Shown: piece after piece, positions 35,263 to 43,961 of the stretch | Position numbering within the stretch: position 1 is the stretch's first letter | Layout of the letters: each line of letters begins with the position of its first letter | Source of the DNA: Prevotella sp. | GTDB taxonomy: Bacteria > Bacteroidota > Bacteroidia > Bacteroidales > Bacteroidaceae | Assembly (NCBI GenBank): GCA_017541365.1 | Contig: JAFXZF010000010.1 | Span: 1-64,000 of the forward strand | Length of the DNA: 64,000 nucleotides | Reading direction: 5' to 3' | The notes under the pieces: model-generated | What the model saw: only the letters and a program-made list of their open reading frames with translations | The model's database searches: none | What the model was told of the DNA's origin: nothing | Position numbers and translations under genes: made by a program

Positions 35263-35542
35263 AACTGCAAAGTTACTATTTTTTTTGCACTTAGCCTAAC
35301 TTTTACCTTATTAAAAAACTTAACAAACGCTTAATTTATTCGAAATAATCATCGGCTCACTATTAAGTTCTAAGACAAAGATTGAACTTTGAGTGTTGAA
35401 TCCACCCAAATAACAAAACGTAAGCGAAATGCCCATTTTCGTGACACTCTGCTCACTGAAAAACCTCCGTTTCAAAATCAAATCTGGAGCATTCCAGCCC
35501 ACATTTTTAACCAGAAATCGGGCAATTCTCAATTTTCAACTA

Positions 35543-35605
35543 TAAAAGCATTACTTCTAGAGATAGAAGCATTACTTCTGCATGCAAAACCAATGCTTCT
35601 GCAAC
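35543..35605. repeat. three 21-bp tandem units
   Basis: Units of the form aaagcattacttctagagata, gaagcattacttctgcatgca, aaaccaatgcttctgcaacca. The 21-bp period keeps a frame open, which explains a spurious 97-codon frame. Confidence 0.7.
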
Positions 35606-36099
35606 CAAAAATCCGACCCTTATTCGCAGATTATTACACCAATATCACAGCACAAAAATCATCCCATTTTTCAACCCTTTGACCACCAATCTTTTACAAA
35701 AATCGCGAGATTTCCGAATTTGAAACAAACTTCCCACTCGCCTCCAAATTCCTCACTCTCAGGCATTAAGAAAAACTCACTTTGATAGGAAAAATCGTTT
35801 TTTACTATCCTTGTGTTTGGAGGAATAAACACATTTTTTTACCTAGCAACCTCACTTTTTAGTGCAAAACACCCTCGAACGAGGATGTGAGATGAATTTT
35901 CCGAATAACCCTTATGTGCACTAACTGGGATGAAAAACACAGAAACAAGCAATTTCAGTACCTTTTCAGAGGCTTTTTAGAGGAAATTATTGAGATGATT
36001 TAGCCTATTTTAAGGGTATTTTCTTAGGTGTTAGTTATCGCCTATTTTTTTAACTATCTCATTATCAACTGTTTGAGCAAGAAAGAGTTCTATTTGTAG

Positions 36100-36264
36100 T
36101 CTCAATCTCAGTATCTCAGTTGTTTTTTAAGGTACCCCTTCACTCTCTCATTTTATATTATTATATATATAATTATTTAATTATTAATAAGTTATAAAGC
36201 TTATTAGAGAGGAGTGCAGGATAATAGGGTATCTACTTTTTAACTGAGATACTGAGATTTGAGA
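36100..36264. repeat. long inverted repeat with AT-rich centre
   Basis: The left arm 36100-36121 (TCTCAATCTCAGTATCTCAG...) matches the reverse complement of 36242-36264 with one extra base. Inner sections (ggtacccc...cactctctc and gagaggagtg...gggtatc) also pair partly. The centre is almost pure A/T. It resembles a small palindromic element or MITE; no gene is inside. Confidence 0.75.
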
Positions 36265-36464
36265 TTGTGGCTAATGTAACTTTCCATTTTCCCCTATAAA
36301 GCAATAGTCACCATAGTTGGGTCAAAAGTGGGGTTGCGAGTGGGGTAGAGCACTTTCACCCCCACTTGCCTCATCCCAGTATTCATGCGCCTTGAGAGCC
36401 TCTAAGTGAGTAAGTGAGGTTGAAATGCAAAATTCTTTATTTTCTCTACTTTTTCTCCCCTTTG

Positions 36465-36496
36465 TTTGGAGAAATAAAAATAATTATTTAACTTTG
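36465..36496 (+). promoter_or_regulatory. promoter of the toxin-antitoxin-like pair
   Basis: TTTG at 36465-36468, 20-bp spacer, TAACTTTG at 36489-36496. AAGGAG follows at 36498-36503. Confidence 0.8.
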
Positions 36497-36516
36497 CAAG
36501 GAGAAAATAGTTATTT

Positions 36517-36681
36517 ATGAATAACAAGGAATACGACATACTTGAGGAAGAACGAGGAATGGTCAGTGAACCACCTGCTATTTCTGTAATGATGGATTCA
36601 CGTAGTGACATCAGCCAAGCCATATCAGGTGACGAGTTGAAGGCGAGACTCCATGATGGCTTAAAATCTTTATTCGCATGA
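36517..36681 (+). CDS. small antitoxin-like protein (54 aa)
   Basis: A 54-codon frame starting at ATG 36517, 21 bases after a perfect promoter, with its stop overlapping the next start (ATGA). The protein is acidic at the N-terminus (NNKEYDILEEERG) and has a central MMDSRSDISQAISGDELKARL segment like antitoxins that neutralise RelE/ParE toxins by wrapping. I do not see a clear DNA-binding domain. The call rests mainly on arrangement with the downstream toxin-like gene. Confidence 0.7.
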   Translation: MNNKEYDILEEERGMVSEPPAISVMMDSRSDISQAISGDELKARLHDGLKSLFA

Positions 36682-37001
36682 AGGTTGCTTTCTCTCCGCA
36701 GGTCTATTCTGATATTATAGGATTAGTTGATATACTCGTAGCAAAAGACTACATTTCATCTTATCCCTATGCTGTGAAATATGTTGATGACCTAATCGAC
36801 TATATCGTAGCACATATAGATACTCGTCCACACAAAGATGCACCTGTTTTCTTTGATAAATATGGTACGAACTTACAATATATCACCTACAATAGGAACC
36901 ATAATGTCACATGGTTCATATTATTTGAGTGCTATCCAACAGAATATGTTGTAAAGTACATAACAAATAACCAATACGAAGGTCAATATTTCAACCAATA
37001 A
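36678..37001 (+). CDS. RelE/ParE-type toxin-like protein (107 aa)
   Basis: Size and pattern fit the RelE/ParE superfamily: an N-terminal beta strand and helical hairpin (VAFSPQVYSDIIGLVDILVAKDY, YVDDLIDYIVAHI), then strands with the small basic/aromatic core (LQYITYNRNHNVTWFILFE, YVVKYITNN). Such toxins cleave mRNA on ribosomes or inhibit gyrase; which applies here is unknown. It is translationally coupled to the 54-aa gene and expressed from the promoter at 36465-36496. Confidence 0.75.
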   Translation: MKVAFSPQVYSDIIGLVDILVAKDYISSYPYAVKYVDDLIDYIVAHIDTRPHKDAPVFFDKYGTNLQYITYNRNHNVTWFILFECYPTEYVVKYITNNQYEGQYFNQ

Positions 37002-37074
37002 CTAAACTGATTGCCTATGAGATAATTCCAAATCTTAAAGACATATTGAAATAGAAGCGTTAGCTTATATTCTT

Positions 37075-37203
37075 GCTTTCAGACAAATTGGGGAATTTAG
37101 ATGAAAGCCGCAAGGGTAAAAGTAATAACGTTCACGTCAGTTCTGACGTGGACTTTTACTCGTAATATGCGGCATAAGGTTATCCCCAATACCATCTGAA
37201 AGC
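37075..37203. repeat. five-stem nested palindrome upstream of the LRR gene
   Basis: Perfect paired arms nested in order: 37075-37083/37195-37203 (9 bp), 37087-37094/37183-37190 (8), 37107-37112/37168-37173 (6), 37116-37123/37152-37159 (8), 37133-37140/37143-37150 (8). CGTGGAC at 37147-37153 can instead pair with GTCCACG at 37220-37226, which is followed by eight T (37227-37234), like a terminator. It could be a structured leader, an independent RNA or a palindromic mobile element. Confidence 0.75.
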
Positions 37204-37273
37204 GTAGACGAAGTAAATTGTCCACGTTTTTTTTGTGTCTATACCAAAACAAAATATTAATAATGAAAGAACT

Positions 37274-38725
37274 ATGAAAAAATTAAACATTACATTTCTC
37301 CTCACCATGCTCATGAGCATGGTAGGACTTAACGCTTCTGCACACGACATAGCTGTAAAGAATGCAGATGGCGTTACAATTTATTACAATTACATTAATA
37401 ACAGTACAAAACTCGCAGTAACCTACCAAGGTTCATCCTCTTCCTCTTTTTCAAATGAATACACAGGTAATGTTGTTATTCCTGAATCTGTTACCTACAA
37501 TGGAAATACTTATAGCGTGACAAGCATTGGAAACTATGCTTTCGATGGTTGCTCAATGCTGACATCTATAACCATCCCTAACAGCGTGACGAGCATAGGA
37601 AATTGGGCTTTCTTTTATTGCTCAAACCTAACCTCCATCACTATCCCTGAGAGCGTGACGAGTATAGGAGAACATGCTTTCCATGGTTGCTCAGGCCTTA
37701 CATCAATAACAATCCCTAATAGCGTGACGAGCATAGGAGATGGGGTTTACAATAGTTGCTCAGGCCTGACCTCTATAACCATCCCTAATGGAGTTACAAG
37801 CATAGGAGAATGGGCTTTCTCAGATTGCTCAGGCCTTACATCTATAACAATCCCTAATAGCGTGACGAGCATAGGAGAATGGGCTTTCTATCGTTGCTCA
37901 GGCCTTACATCAATAACTATCCCTAATAGCGTGACGAACATAGGAGCGAGGGCATTCTATGGTTGCTCTGGACTTACATCTATAACAATCCCCAATAGTG
38001 TAACTACCATCGGAAAGGGTGCTTTTGCAGATTGCTCAGCCATTACCTCTATTAAAGTTCAAGAGGAAAATACGAAATACGATAGCAGAGAGGATTGTAA
38101 TGCTGTTGTAGAAACTGCATCGAACACATTAGTCGTAGGATGTAAAAGTTCAGTTATCCCAAATAATGTGACCAGCATTGGAGAGAGCGCCTTTGAAAAT
38201 TGCGCAGGACTGACATCTATAATTATTCCTAATAGCGTGACGAGTATTGAAAAAGATGCCTTTGAAGATTGCCGAGACCTTACATCCTTATCCCTTGGAG
38301 AAAATGTGAAAAGTATAGGAGTAAGAGCATTCAATCAATGCACGGCACTTACCTCCATTTCTATCCCAAATAGTGTAACAAGCATAGAAACTGATGCATT
38401 TGATGATTGCACAGCATTGACCTCCATATATAGTTACATAGAAAATCCTACGAACAATACAGGTTCAAACTTTGATAGTTCGAACTATACTAATGCTACA
38501 CTGTATGTTCCTTTTGGTACGAAGGATAAGTATCTTGCTACAGATGGCTGGAAAAACTTTGTTAATATAGTGGAGATGGATGAAACGGCAGTTAAAGAGA
38601 TTTCCGCTTCTAATACTAATGAAGCGAAATATTATTCCCTCGATGGCAAGCATTTCTCTCAACCTCAGAAGGGACTAAATATCCTCAAGATGAGTGACGG
38701 AACCACAAGGAAAGTGATGAAGTAA
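37274..38725 (+). CDS. BspA-type leucine-rich-repeat surface protein (483 aa)
   Basis: A signal peptide (residues 1-22) is followed by about thirteen 23-residue repeats of the Treponema/BspA type (consensus [20 protein letters not shown]). The C-terminal 45 residues ([27 protein letters not shown]) are the conserved ending of many Prevotella exported proteins. Such proteins bind host or bacterial surfaces. ATG 37274 gives the signal peptide; an in-frame upstream start at 37235 is rejected. The DNA repeats are nearly identical in the first seven units, so copy number may vary by recombination. A nested palindrome precedes it. Confidence 0.92.
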   Translation: MKKLNITFLLTMLMSMVGLNASAHDIAVKNADGVTIYYNYINNSTKLAVTYQGSSSSSFSNEYTGNVVIPESVTYNGNTYSVTSIGNYAFDGCSMLTSITIPNSVTSIGNWAFFYCSNLTSITIPESVTSIGEHAFHGCSGLTSITIPNSVTSIGDGVYNSCSGLTSITIPNGVTSIGEWAFSDCSGLTSITIPNSVTSIGEWAFYRCSGLTSITIPNSVTNIGARAFYGCSGLTSITIPNSVTTIGKGAFADCSAITSIKVQEENTKYDSREDCNAVVETASNTLVVGCKSSVIPNNVTSIGESAFENCAGLTSIIIPNSVTSIEKDAFEDCRDLTSLSLGENVKSIGVRAFNQCTALTSISIPNSVTSIETDAFDDCTALTSIYSYIENPTNNTGSNFDSSNYTNATLYVPFGTKDKYLATDGWKNFVNIVEMDETAVKEISASNTNEAKYYSLDGKHFSQPQKGLNILKMSDGTTRKVMK

Positions 38726-38797
38726 AAAATCTATTTACGGCATTATGGATTTACCATTATGGTATTTTCATAATGCGAAAAGGACTTTATGAGAAAC

Positions 38798-38832
38798 AAT
38801 AGTGGTTGACCGATAAGAAGCCAACCACTATT
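38798..38832. terminator. bidirectional terminator between the LRR gene and nrnA
   Basis: AATAGTGGTTG (38798-38808) pairs with CAACCACTATT (38822-38832), followed by a T-run. An additional weaker hairpin lies at 38740-38776. Confidence 0.85.
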
Positions 38833-38837
38833 CTTTT

Positions 38838-39926
38838 TTATAGCATTTTTGCGTATGCCTGTATTGCCTGACGAGCTGTTTTCTCGGCTTCGTCGAGTGA
38901 ACAGTAGAGTTTGCCACCAGAGGCATTCTTATGCCCTCCGCCATTGAAGAACTCCTCAGCCATCTTGTTGCAGGGGAAATCGTCAACCGACCTGAGACTT
39001 ATCCAAATGAGGTTGTCTTTCTCTGTATCTTCACGCATAGAGATAGAGAGTCGGTGACCCTTTATCTGGAGTGGGAGATTGACCAATCCCTCTGCATCGC
39101 CTTTTATGAAATGGAAGCGTTTCTGCTCTTCGCGCGAGATAGTGTAATAGGACGCACGAAGAGGGGTGAGCACCTTCATCTTCTGGTAGAGGATATAACC
39201 AGTAAGTCGCAGTCTGTCAACGCTAAACACATGGTAGATATTGCGATAGATTCTGTCCTTGTCTATACCTTTGGCTATGAGCTGAGAGATGATGAAGAAT
39301 ATCTCAGGACGGGAAGAGTTGAAGGTGAAACCGCCTGTGTCGGTCATCATGCCACAATATATATTGACAGCCATATTCCTGGTCATACTCTCATAGCCCC
39401 CAAGTTGCCATATCAAGCGAAATGCCACCTCTGCCGTACTGCTCATAGTAGGGTAGGAGAGGGACAGTTTCCAGTTCGCAGTGCACAGTTCACAGTGCAC
39501 AGTTCTCAGTTCACAGTTAGGGTTAGCGTTAACGTTAGTTAGCGGATGATGGTCTATGAGCAGGAGGGGTGTATGGGCTTCGAGCAGCACCCGTTCTATC
39601 TCTTCGGAAGAGCGCGAGAGGGTGTTGAGGTCCATGCAGCAGACGAGGTCAGCCTCTTGCAGGAGTTGGGTGGCGAGCTCCCGTTTCTTGTCGAAGCGAA
39701 TGATATCCTGCGTACCTGGCAACCACTGGAGGAAGTCGGGATACATATCGGGCACTATGACAGTGACCTGCTTGCCCTGCTGTCGGAGGTATTCAGCCCA
39801 CGAGAGGACTGAGCCGAGGGCATCGCCGTCGGCATTGGTGTGACAGATGTTTACTATGTGGGTGGATGTACTGACGAGGTCACGCAGTTGCGCAACCTCG
39901 TCTTGTGTCAAAAGGTCGATGGTCAT
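38838..39926 (-). CDS. nrnA: DHH-family nanoRNase/pAp phosphatase (NrnA-like), 362 aa, with repeat-encoded insertion
   Basis: Degrades short oligoribonucleotides or cyclic dinucleotide products and adenosine bisphosphate. Motifs: HTNADGDALGSVLSW, CCMDLNTLSR, LLIDHHPLT, MTDTGGFTFNSSRPEIF, and the DHHA1 GGGHKNASGG. Residues about 129-156 (NPNCELRTVHCELCTANWKL) replace the short loop of relatives after DHH. They are encoded by cagttcacagtgcac-type repeat (39459-39542). The frame stays open, so the protein is probably made with a longer loop. It is last in the series from lpxK. Confidence 0.9.
   Translation of the reverse strand: MTIDLLTQDEVAQLRDLVSTSTHIVNICHTNADGDALGSVLSWAEYLRQQGKQVTVIVPDMYPDFLQWLPGTQDIIRFDKKRELATQLLQEADLVCCMDLNTLSRSSEEIERVLLEAHTPLLLIDHHPLTNVNANPNCELRTVHCELCTANWKLSLSYPTMSSTAEVAFRLIWQLGGYESMTRNMAVNIYCGMMTDTGGFTFNSSRPEIFFIISQLIAKGIDKDRIYRNIYHVFSVDRLRLTGYILYQKMKVLTPLRASYYTISREEQKRFHFIKGDAEGLVNLPLQIKGHRLSISMREDTEKDNLIWISLRSVDDFPCNKMAEEFFNGGGHKNASGGKLYCSLDEAEKTARQAIQAYAKML
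39459..39542. repeat. junction-type repeat inside nrnA
   Basis: Copies of cagttcacagtgcacag, then ttagcgttaacgttagttagc, all in frame with nrnA. The same words form the untranslated leader at 29694-29728. Confidence 0.85.
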
Positions 39927-40850
39927 TTAAAATAATTTCTGTGGATATACGCCGTCAGCTACGAGCTGGGCGATACGTGCTACGGTGTCGGGACGGTCTT
40001 CGGAATAGGTGACGCCAAACCACTTGGAGGTGGTGTCGAGCACCTTACAGGTGGCGGTGCCGTCATTGATCATCTTGTTGACCACCATAGGGATGAAGAA
40101 CTCTGACTTGGGGTTGGCCATGTTGGCAGGGTCAGAGAGAAACTCCCTGAACATCTGCTCGGAATAGTCGAAGTAATCGGGGGTGAAGCCCCATACATTC
40201 ATGCTGACAGGGCTGTTCTCATCGACATCGACCCACTCGCCGTCTTCCTTGTTGTCCTTGCGGTAGGCCACCGAACCGTCAGCCTGGCGTGCTATCTTGG
40301 TGCGCTCCACACAGGTGGTGAGGTTGCCCTGGGCATCCTTAGAACACAGGCCGCGTGATACGGTGCCATTCTCAGAGAGGGTGTTGCCGATGCGGAATCC
40401 TACCATAGCATACTGACCCTTGGCATCTGCTGGCAGTGAGGCGAGGTATCGGCCTATGACCATGAAGCAGTCACGATTGTAGAAGTCGTCGCAGTTGATA
40501 ACGCAGAAGGGCTCCTTGATGACGTCCTTACCCATAAGGATGGCGTGGTTGGTGCCCCAAGGCTTCTGACGGCCCTCTGGCACAGCGAAGCCTGCTGGGA
40601 GGGCATCGAGTTCCTGGAAACAGAGCTCGCACTGTATCTTACCCTCGTACTTGGAGAGTATCTGCTCGCGGAACTGCTGTTCGAAATCCTTACGTATGAC
40701 CCATACAACCTTGCCGAAGCCAGCCTGTATCGCATCGTAAATACTATAGTCCATGATGGTCTCGCCATTAGGGCCTACGCCATCGAGCTGCTTTAAGCCA
40801 CCATAGCGGCTTCCCATACCAGCAGCAAGAAGAAATAATGTAGGTTTCAT
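39927..40850 (-). CDS. nucleotidyltransferase, NTP-transferase family (307 aa)
   Basis: A GlmU/RmlA-type nucleotidyltransferase: LLAAGMGSRYGGLKQLDGVGPNGETIMDYSIYDA is the nucleotide-binding signature (G-x-G-x-R plus Lys), and VINCDDFYNRD holds the metal Asp. It would activate a sugar- or alcohol-phosphate with UTP or CTP. The specific substrate is not evident; the companion genes (thiL, punA, lpxK) do not settle it. Its stop is adjacent to the nrnA start. Confidence 0.85.
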   Translation of the reverse strand: MKPTLFLLAAGMGSRYGGLKQLDGVGPNGETIMDYSIYDAIQAGFGKVVWVIRKDFEQQFREQILSKYEGKIQCELCFQELDALPAGFAVPEGRQKPWGTNHAILMGKDVIKEPFCVINCDDFYNRDCFMVIGRYLASLPADAKGQYAMVGFRIGNTLSENGTVSRGLCSKDAQGNLTTCVERTKIARQADGSVAYRKDNKEDGEWVDVDENSPVSMNVWGFTPDYFDYSEQMFREFLSDPANMANPKSEFFIPMVVNKMINDGTATCKVLDTTSKWFGVTYSEDRPDTVARIAQLVADGVYPQKLF

Positions 40851-40857
40851 ATTTTAT

Positions 40858-40893
40858 AATCTTTATCTTTAATCTATAATCTTTAATCTTTTA
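40858..40893. repeat. junction repeat (ataatcttta words)
   Basis: Degenerate taatctttatctttaatct words between thiL and the nucleotidyltransferase gene. Confidence 0.7.
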
Positions 40894-41929
40894 TAGGATT
40901 CCACCCCTGAGCGAGGAGGTCAAACTCGCCACCATCGCGAGAGATGAGTTTGAGTCCAAATTCGGGTTTGGTGATGTAGCCTATGACCTTGATGCCCTCC
41001 ATGCTCTGGAGTTTGTCATTGTCGCCGATAGGACAGGTGAAGAGCAGTTCGTAGTCCTCACCTCCGTTGAGGGCGCATGTGGTGACGTTCATATTGAGTT
41101 CCTCAGCCATCACAGCGGTCTGATAGTCTATAGGTATAGACTTCTCGTATATCCTACATCCTGTGCCCGACTGCTTACAGATGTGATGCAGCTCGGAGGA
41201 CAGTCCGTCAGAGATATCCATCATGGCAGTAGGACGGATGCCCGCCTCACGCAGCTGCTTGATGATATCGCCACGAGCCTCAGTCTGCATTTGGCGTTGG
41301 ATGAGATACTCCTTACCCGAGAAGTCAGGATTCCAGGGTTCGTCCTTGCTCAGTTTGCCCTCCTGCAACTGCTGGTAATACACATTCTTCTCACGCTCCA
41401 GGAGCTGCAGACCCATGTACGCAGCACCCAAGTCGCCTGATACGCAGATGAGGTCAGTCTCTTTTGCTCCATCGCGATAGATGATATCGTCCTTCTGAGC
41501 CTCGCCGATGCAGGTGATAGAGATGGCCAGACCCGTCTTGGACGATGTGGTGTCGCCTCCGACGATGTCAACCTGCCACTTGTCGCACGCCAGCTTCAGT
41601 CCGTCATAGAAGTCCTGCAGATCCTCCACGATAAATCGCTTTGACAAGGCTATCGAAACGACCATCTGACGGGGCGTACCACCCATAGCAAAGATGTCGC
41701 TGATGTTGACCATCGCCGACTTATAGCCTAAGTGCTTCATATCGACATAGGTGAGGTCGAAGTGGATGCCCTCCATAAGCATGTCGGTGGTGACGAGGGT
41801 CTCGGTGTCGGCATAGTGCAGTACTGCGCAATCGTCACCTACACCCCTGATGGTAGAGGGGTTATGGGGTTGTATGTCTTTAGTGAGATGGTCTATCAGA
41901 CCGAATTCTCCTAACTTAGCTATTTCCAT
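40883..41929 (-). CDS. thiL: thiamine-monophosphate kinase (ThiL), 348 aa
   Basis: Phosphorylates thiamine monophosphate to thiamine pyrophosphate. Motifs: GVGDDCAVL, TTDMLMEGIHFDL, MVNISDIFAMGG, VGGDTTSSKTGLAISIT, SGDLGAA and the C-terminal ALNGGEDYELLFT. ATG 41929 is chosen over the TTG one codon upstream. I see no TPP riboswitch before it; the gap to punA holds only a gaattgtgaattgt-type repeat. Confidence 0.95.
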   Translation of the reverse strand: MEIAKLGEFGLIDHLTKDIQPHNPSTIRGVGDDCAVLHYADTETLVTTDMLMEGIHFDLTYVDMKHLGYKSAMVNISDIFAMGGTPRQMVVSIALSKRFIVEDLQDFYDGLKLACDKWQVDIVGGDTTSSKTGLAISITCIGEAQKDDIIYRDGAKETDLICVSGDLGAAYMGLQLLEREKNVYYQQLQEGKLSKDEPWNPDFSGKEYLIQRQMQTEARGDIIKQLREAGIRPTAMMDISDGLSSELHHICKQSGTGCRIYEKSIPIDYQTAVMAEELNMNVTTCALNGGEDYELLFTCPIGDNDKLQSMEGIKVIGYITKPEFGLKLISRDGGEFDLLAQGWNPIKD

Positions 41930-41936
41930 CAACTGT

Positions 41937-41967
41937 GAATTGTGAATTGTGAATTGTGAATTGTGAA
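41937..41967. repeat. junction repeat (gaattgt)n
   Basis: Four to five copies of the 7-bp word gaattgt between punA and thiL. Confidence 0.8.
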
Positions 41968-42801
41968 TTAGAACTTGATTCTTTCAATCATTTGTGTGAT
42001 GAGGAGGGTCATGCGAGGTTGCACGCTATTGCCTACCTCCTGCACCTCTTCGTGGGTGGCTTTCTCGGCTTCGTCGGATATGCCCATATTGGTTATCACT
42101 GAGAGGCCAAAGACCTTGATGCCACAATGACGGGCTACGATAACCTCGGGAACGGTGCTCATACCTACGGCATCGGCTCCAAGGAGGTGGTAGGCTCGGT
42201 ATTCGGCAGGTGTCTCGTATGAAGGGCCTTGTGTGCCGTAATAGGTGCCATGAACCAGACGCATATCGTTTTCCTCGGCTATAGCATCGGCAAGGGCAAC
42301 ATACTCGGGGTCATAGGCCTCATGCATATCAGGAAAGCGCGGACCAGTAGGGATGTTGGCACCTCGGAGCGGATTGTCAGGGAAACCATTGATATGGTCA
42401 GTGATAACCATGATGTCGCCCACCTTGAATGAAGGATTGGCACCTCCAGCGGCATTGCTCACGATGAGGGTCTTGATACCCAGTTCGTACATCACACGTA
42501 TGGGGAAAGTAACCTGCTGCATGGAGTAGCCCTCGTAATAGTGGAAGCGTCCCTTCATGGCAAGAACTTCTTTGCCACCGAGACGTCCGAAGATAAGCTT
42601 ACCGTCATGCCCCTCAACGGTGGAAACGGGAAAATGAGGTATCGCCTTATAGGGGATTTCCAAAGAGGTCTCTATCTGCTCGGCCAGAGTACCCAGTCCC
42701 GTGCCCAAGATTATTGCTATCTGTGGGAGGGAGGCTGTTGGGGCTTGCAACAGGATTTGTTGCTTGAGCCATTCTGTCGTTTGCTTTATATTTTCGTACA
42801 T
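41968..42801 (-). CDS. punA: purine nucleoside phosphorylase (277 aa)
   Basis: Phosphorolysis of inosine and guanosine in purine salvage. The trimeric PNP family is shown by [52 protein letters not shown] and [18 protein letters not shown]. Length is normal. The first 52 codons lie inside the extended 3' end of lpxK, read in another frame. The start ATG 42801 gives the expected N-terminus. Confidence 0.95.
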   Translation of the reverse strand: MYENIKQTTEWLKQQILLQAPTASLPQIAIILGTGLGTLAEQIETSLEIPYKAIPHFPVSTVEGHDGKLIFGRLGGKEVLAMKGRFHYYEGYSMQQVTFPIRVMYELGIKTLIVSNAAGGANPSFKVGDIMVITDHINGFPDNPLRGANIPTGPRFPDMHEAYDPEYVALADAIAEENDMRLVHGTYYGTQGPSYETPAEYRAYHLLGADAVGMSTVPEVIVARHCGIKVFGLSVITNMGISDEAEKATHEEVQEVGNSVQPRMTLLITQMIERIKF

Positions 42802-43888
42802 AGTCTAGAATGATTTGGTTAAACTTTTCCTCTTCGCCTTGGAGAAACTGTACTTCGATAGGCAGGTAGTAGAGGTTTTCTCTTACTCCCTTAGACAATC
42901 CCTTCAGTTCCATCATCCTCATGGCATCCTTCTCCGTTGTGATGATGATACAAGGCTTTTTTTGCATCTTGTATGCAAAGTTTATCGACTCAGTATCAGA
43001 GGGCGTAAACTCATGGTGGTCAGGGAAAGAGATATGGGTGATGGACTGACAGTAATCCTTCAGATACTCCGTCAAATGACGTGGGGAGGCTATACCAGTA
43101 ATCAACAGCACGTGGGGTAGCATGTTGGCACGAGTGACTGAGGACTTGTCATTAAAATCAGGCTGAACGAGAGGTCGGGCCTCGATGAACAATGGTGCCA
43201 GGGGACGGTACTTAATCGTGGTATAGAAGAGATGCTGAAAGGGGTATAGATTCATGCTGCGCTGCAGGACACGATAAGCCATAGGATTCATGTCGGCAGG
43301 ACACTTGGTGACAATGACGATATCAGCTCTGTCCTTGGCACTGACGGGTTCGCGCAGTCTTCCCGCAGGCAATAATTTGTCATCAGTGATGATACGGTAA
43401 TAGTCGGTGAGGAGGATATTGATGCCTGGTTTCACATAGCGATGCTGATAAGCATCATCAAGCAACACGACGCCCATATCCTTGGTCTCAGGAAGTGTCA
43501 AGAGTGTATCGATACCATGACACCTGTCAGCATCGACAGCCACATGGATGTCAGGAAATTTTTTCTGTATCTGATATGGTTCGTCGCCTATCTCGGATAT
43601 CGGCGTACTGTACTTACCCAGTACAAATCCCTTGGACTTACGCTTGTAGCCCCTTGACAGCACGACGGTCTTGACACGGTTGTGGAGCAAGGAGGCGAGA
43701 TATTCCACATGAGGTGTCTTGCCAGCTCCTCCTACGGTGATATTGCCCACAGAAATCACTGGAACGTCATATTTTCTGCTTTTCAATACCTCTGTATCAA
43801 AAAGCAGATTGCGTACCCACACACCAAAGCCGTAAATACATGACAGTGGGGTAAGCCAACGATTGATAGCTATGTGGTCACCCTCCAT
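42647..43888 (-). CDS. lpxK: tetraacyldisaccharide 4'-kinase (LpxK), C-terminally extended (413 aa)
   Basis: Phosphorylates the lipid A precursor at the inner membrane. The P-loop-type motif [14 protein letters not shown] and [22 protein letters not shown] are clear, as is FPDHHEFTP. Relatives end shortly after the [10 protein letters not shown] helix (about residue 360). Here the frame continues for some 50 codons of low-complexity sequence ([16 protein letters not shown]) through the start of punA. Loss of the original stop is the likely cause. It has its own promoter at 43918-43949. Confidence 0.92.
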   Translation of the reverse strand: MEGDHIAINRWLTPLSCIYGFGVWVRNLLFDTEVLKSRKYDVPVISVGNITVGGAGKTPHVEYLASLLHNRVKTVVLSRGYKRKSKGFVLGKYSTPISEIGDEPYQIQKKFPDIHVAVDADRCHGIDTLLTLPETKDMGVVLLDDAYQHRYVKPGINILLTDYYRIITDDKLLPAGRLREPVSAKDRADIVIVTKCPADMNPMAYRVLQRSMNLYPFQHLFYTTIKYRPLAPLFIEARPLVQPDFNDKSSVTRANMLPHVLLITGIASPRHLTEYLKDYCQSITHISFPDHHEFTPSDTESINFAYKMQKKPCIIITTEKDAMRMMELKGLSKGVRENLYYLPIEVQFLQGEEEKFNQIILDYVRKYKANDRMAQATNPVASPNSLPPTDSNNLGHGTGYSGRADRDLFGNPL

Positions 43889-43917
43889 AGATTGGCAAGA
43901 TAAATAGATTTATCGGG

Positions 43918-43949
43918 CAAAGTTAATAATAAAATGTCAAATAGACAAA
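43918..43949 (-). promoter_or_regulatory. promoter of lpxK
   Basis: On the minus strand: TTTG (43946-43949), 20-bp spacer, TAACTTTG (43918-43925). Confidence 0.8.
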
Positions 43950-43961
43950 TTTTTGTATCCT

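Larger units (their letters stand above)
35263..36464. other. 1.2-kb gene-free AT-rich region
   Basis: No frame here looks like a gene. It holds three 21-bp tandem units (35543-35605), a long inverted repeat (36100-36264) and a hairpin with GCGAGTGGGG / CCCCCACTTGC arms (about 36337-36372). Base composition is more AT-rich than in flanking genes. It may be the remains of an accessory insertion. Confidence 0.6.

Noticed and set aside
35389..35682. 97-codon frame on the plus strand
   Set aside because: Kept open by the 21-bp tandem units; composition and context do not look coding.
36402..36623. 73-codon frame on the minus strand
   Set aside because: It is antisense to the well-supported 54-aa gene and its promoter.
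37075..37203. Invertible promoter flanked by inverted repeats
   Set aside because: All arms are nested around one centre, which fits a hairpin; I see no promoter between the outer arms and no invertase gene nearby, so this reading is less likely.
37550..38030. CRISPR-like or IS repeat
   Set aside because: The repeats are in-frame LRR coding units.
41930..41967. TPP riboswitch before thiL
   Set aside because: The gap is only 38 bases and is filled by a gaattgt repeat.
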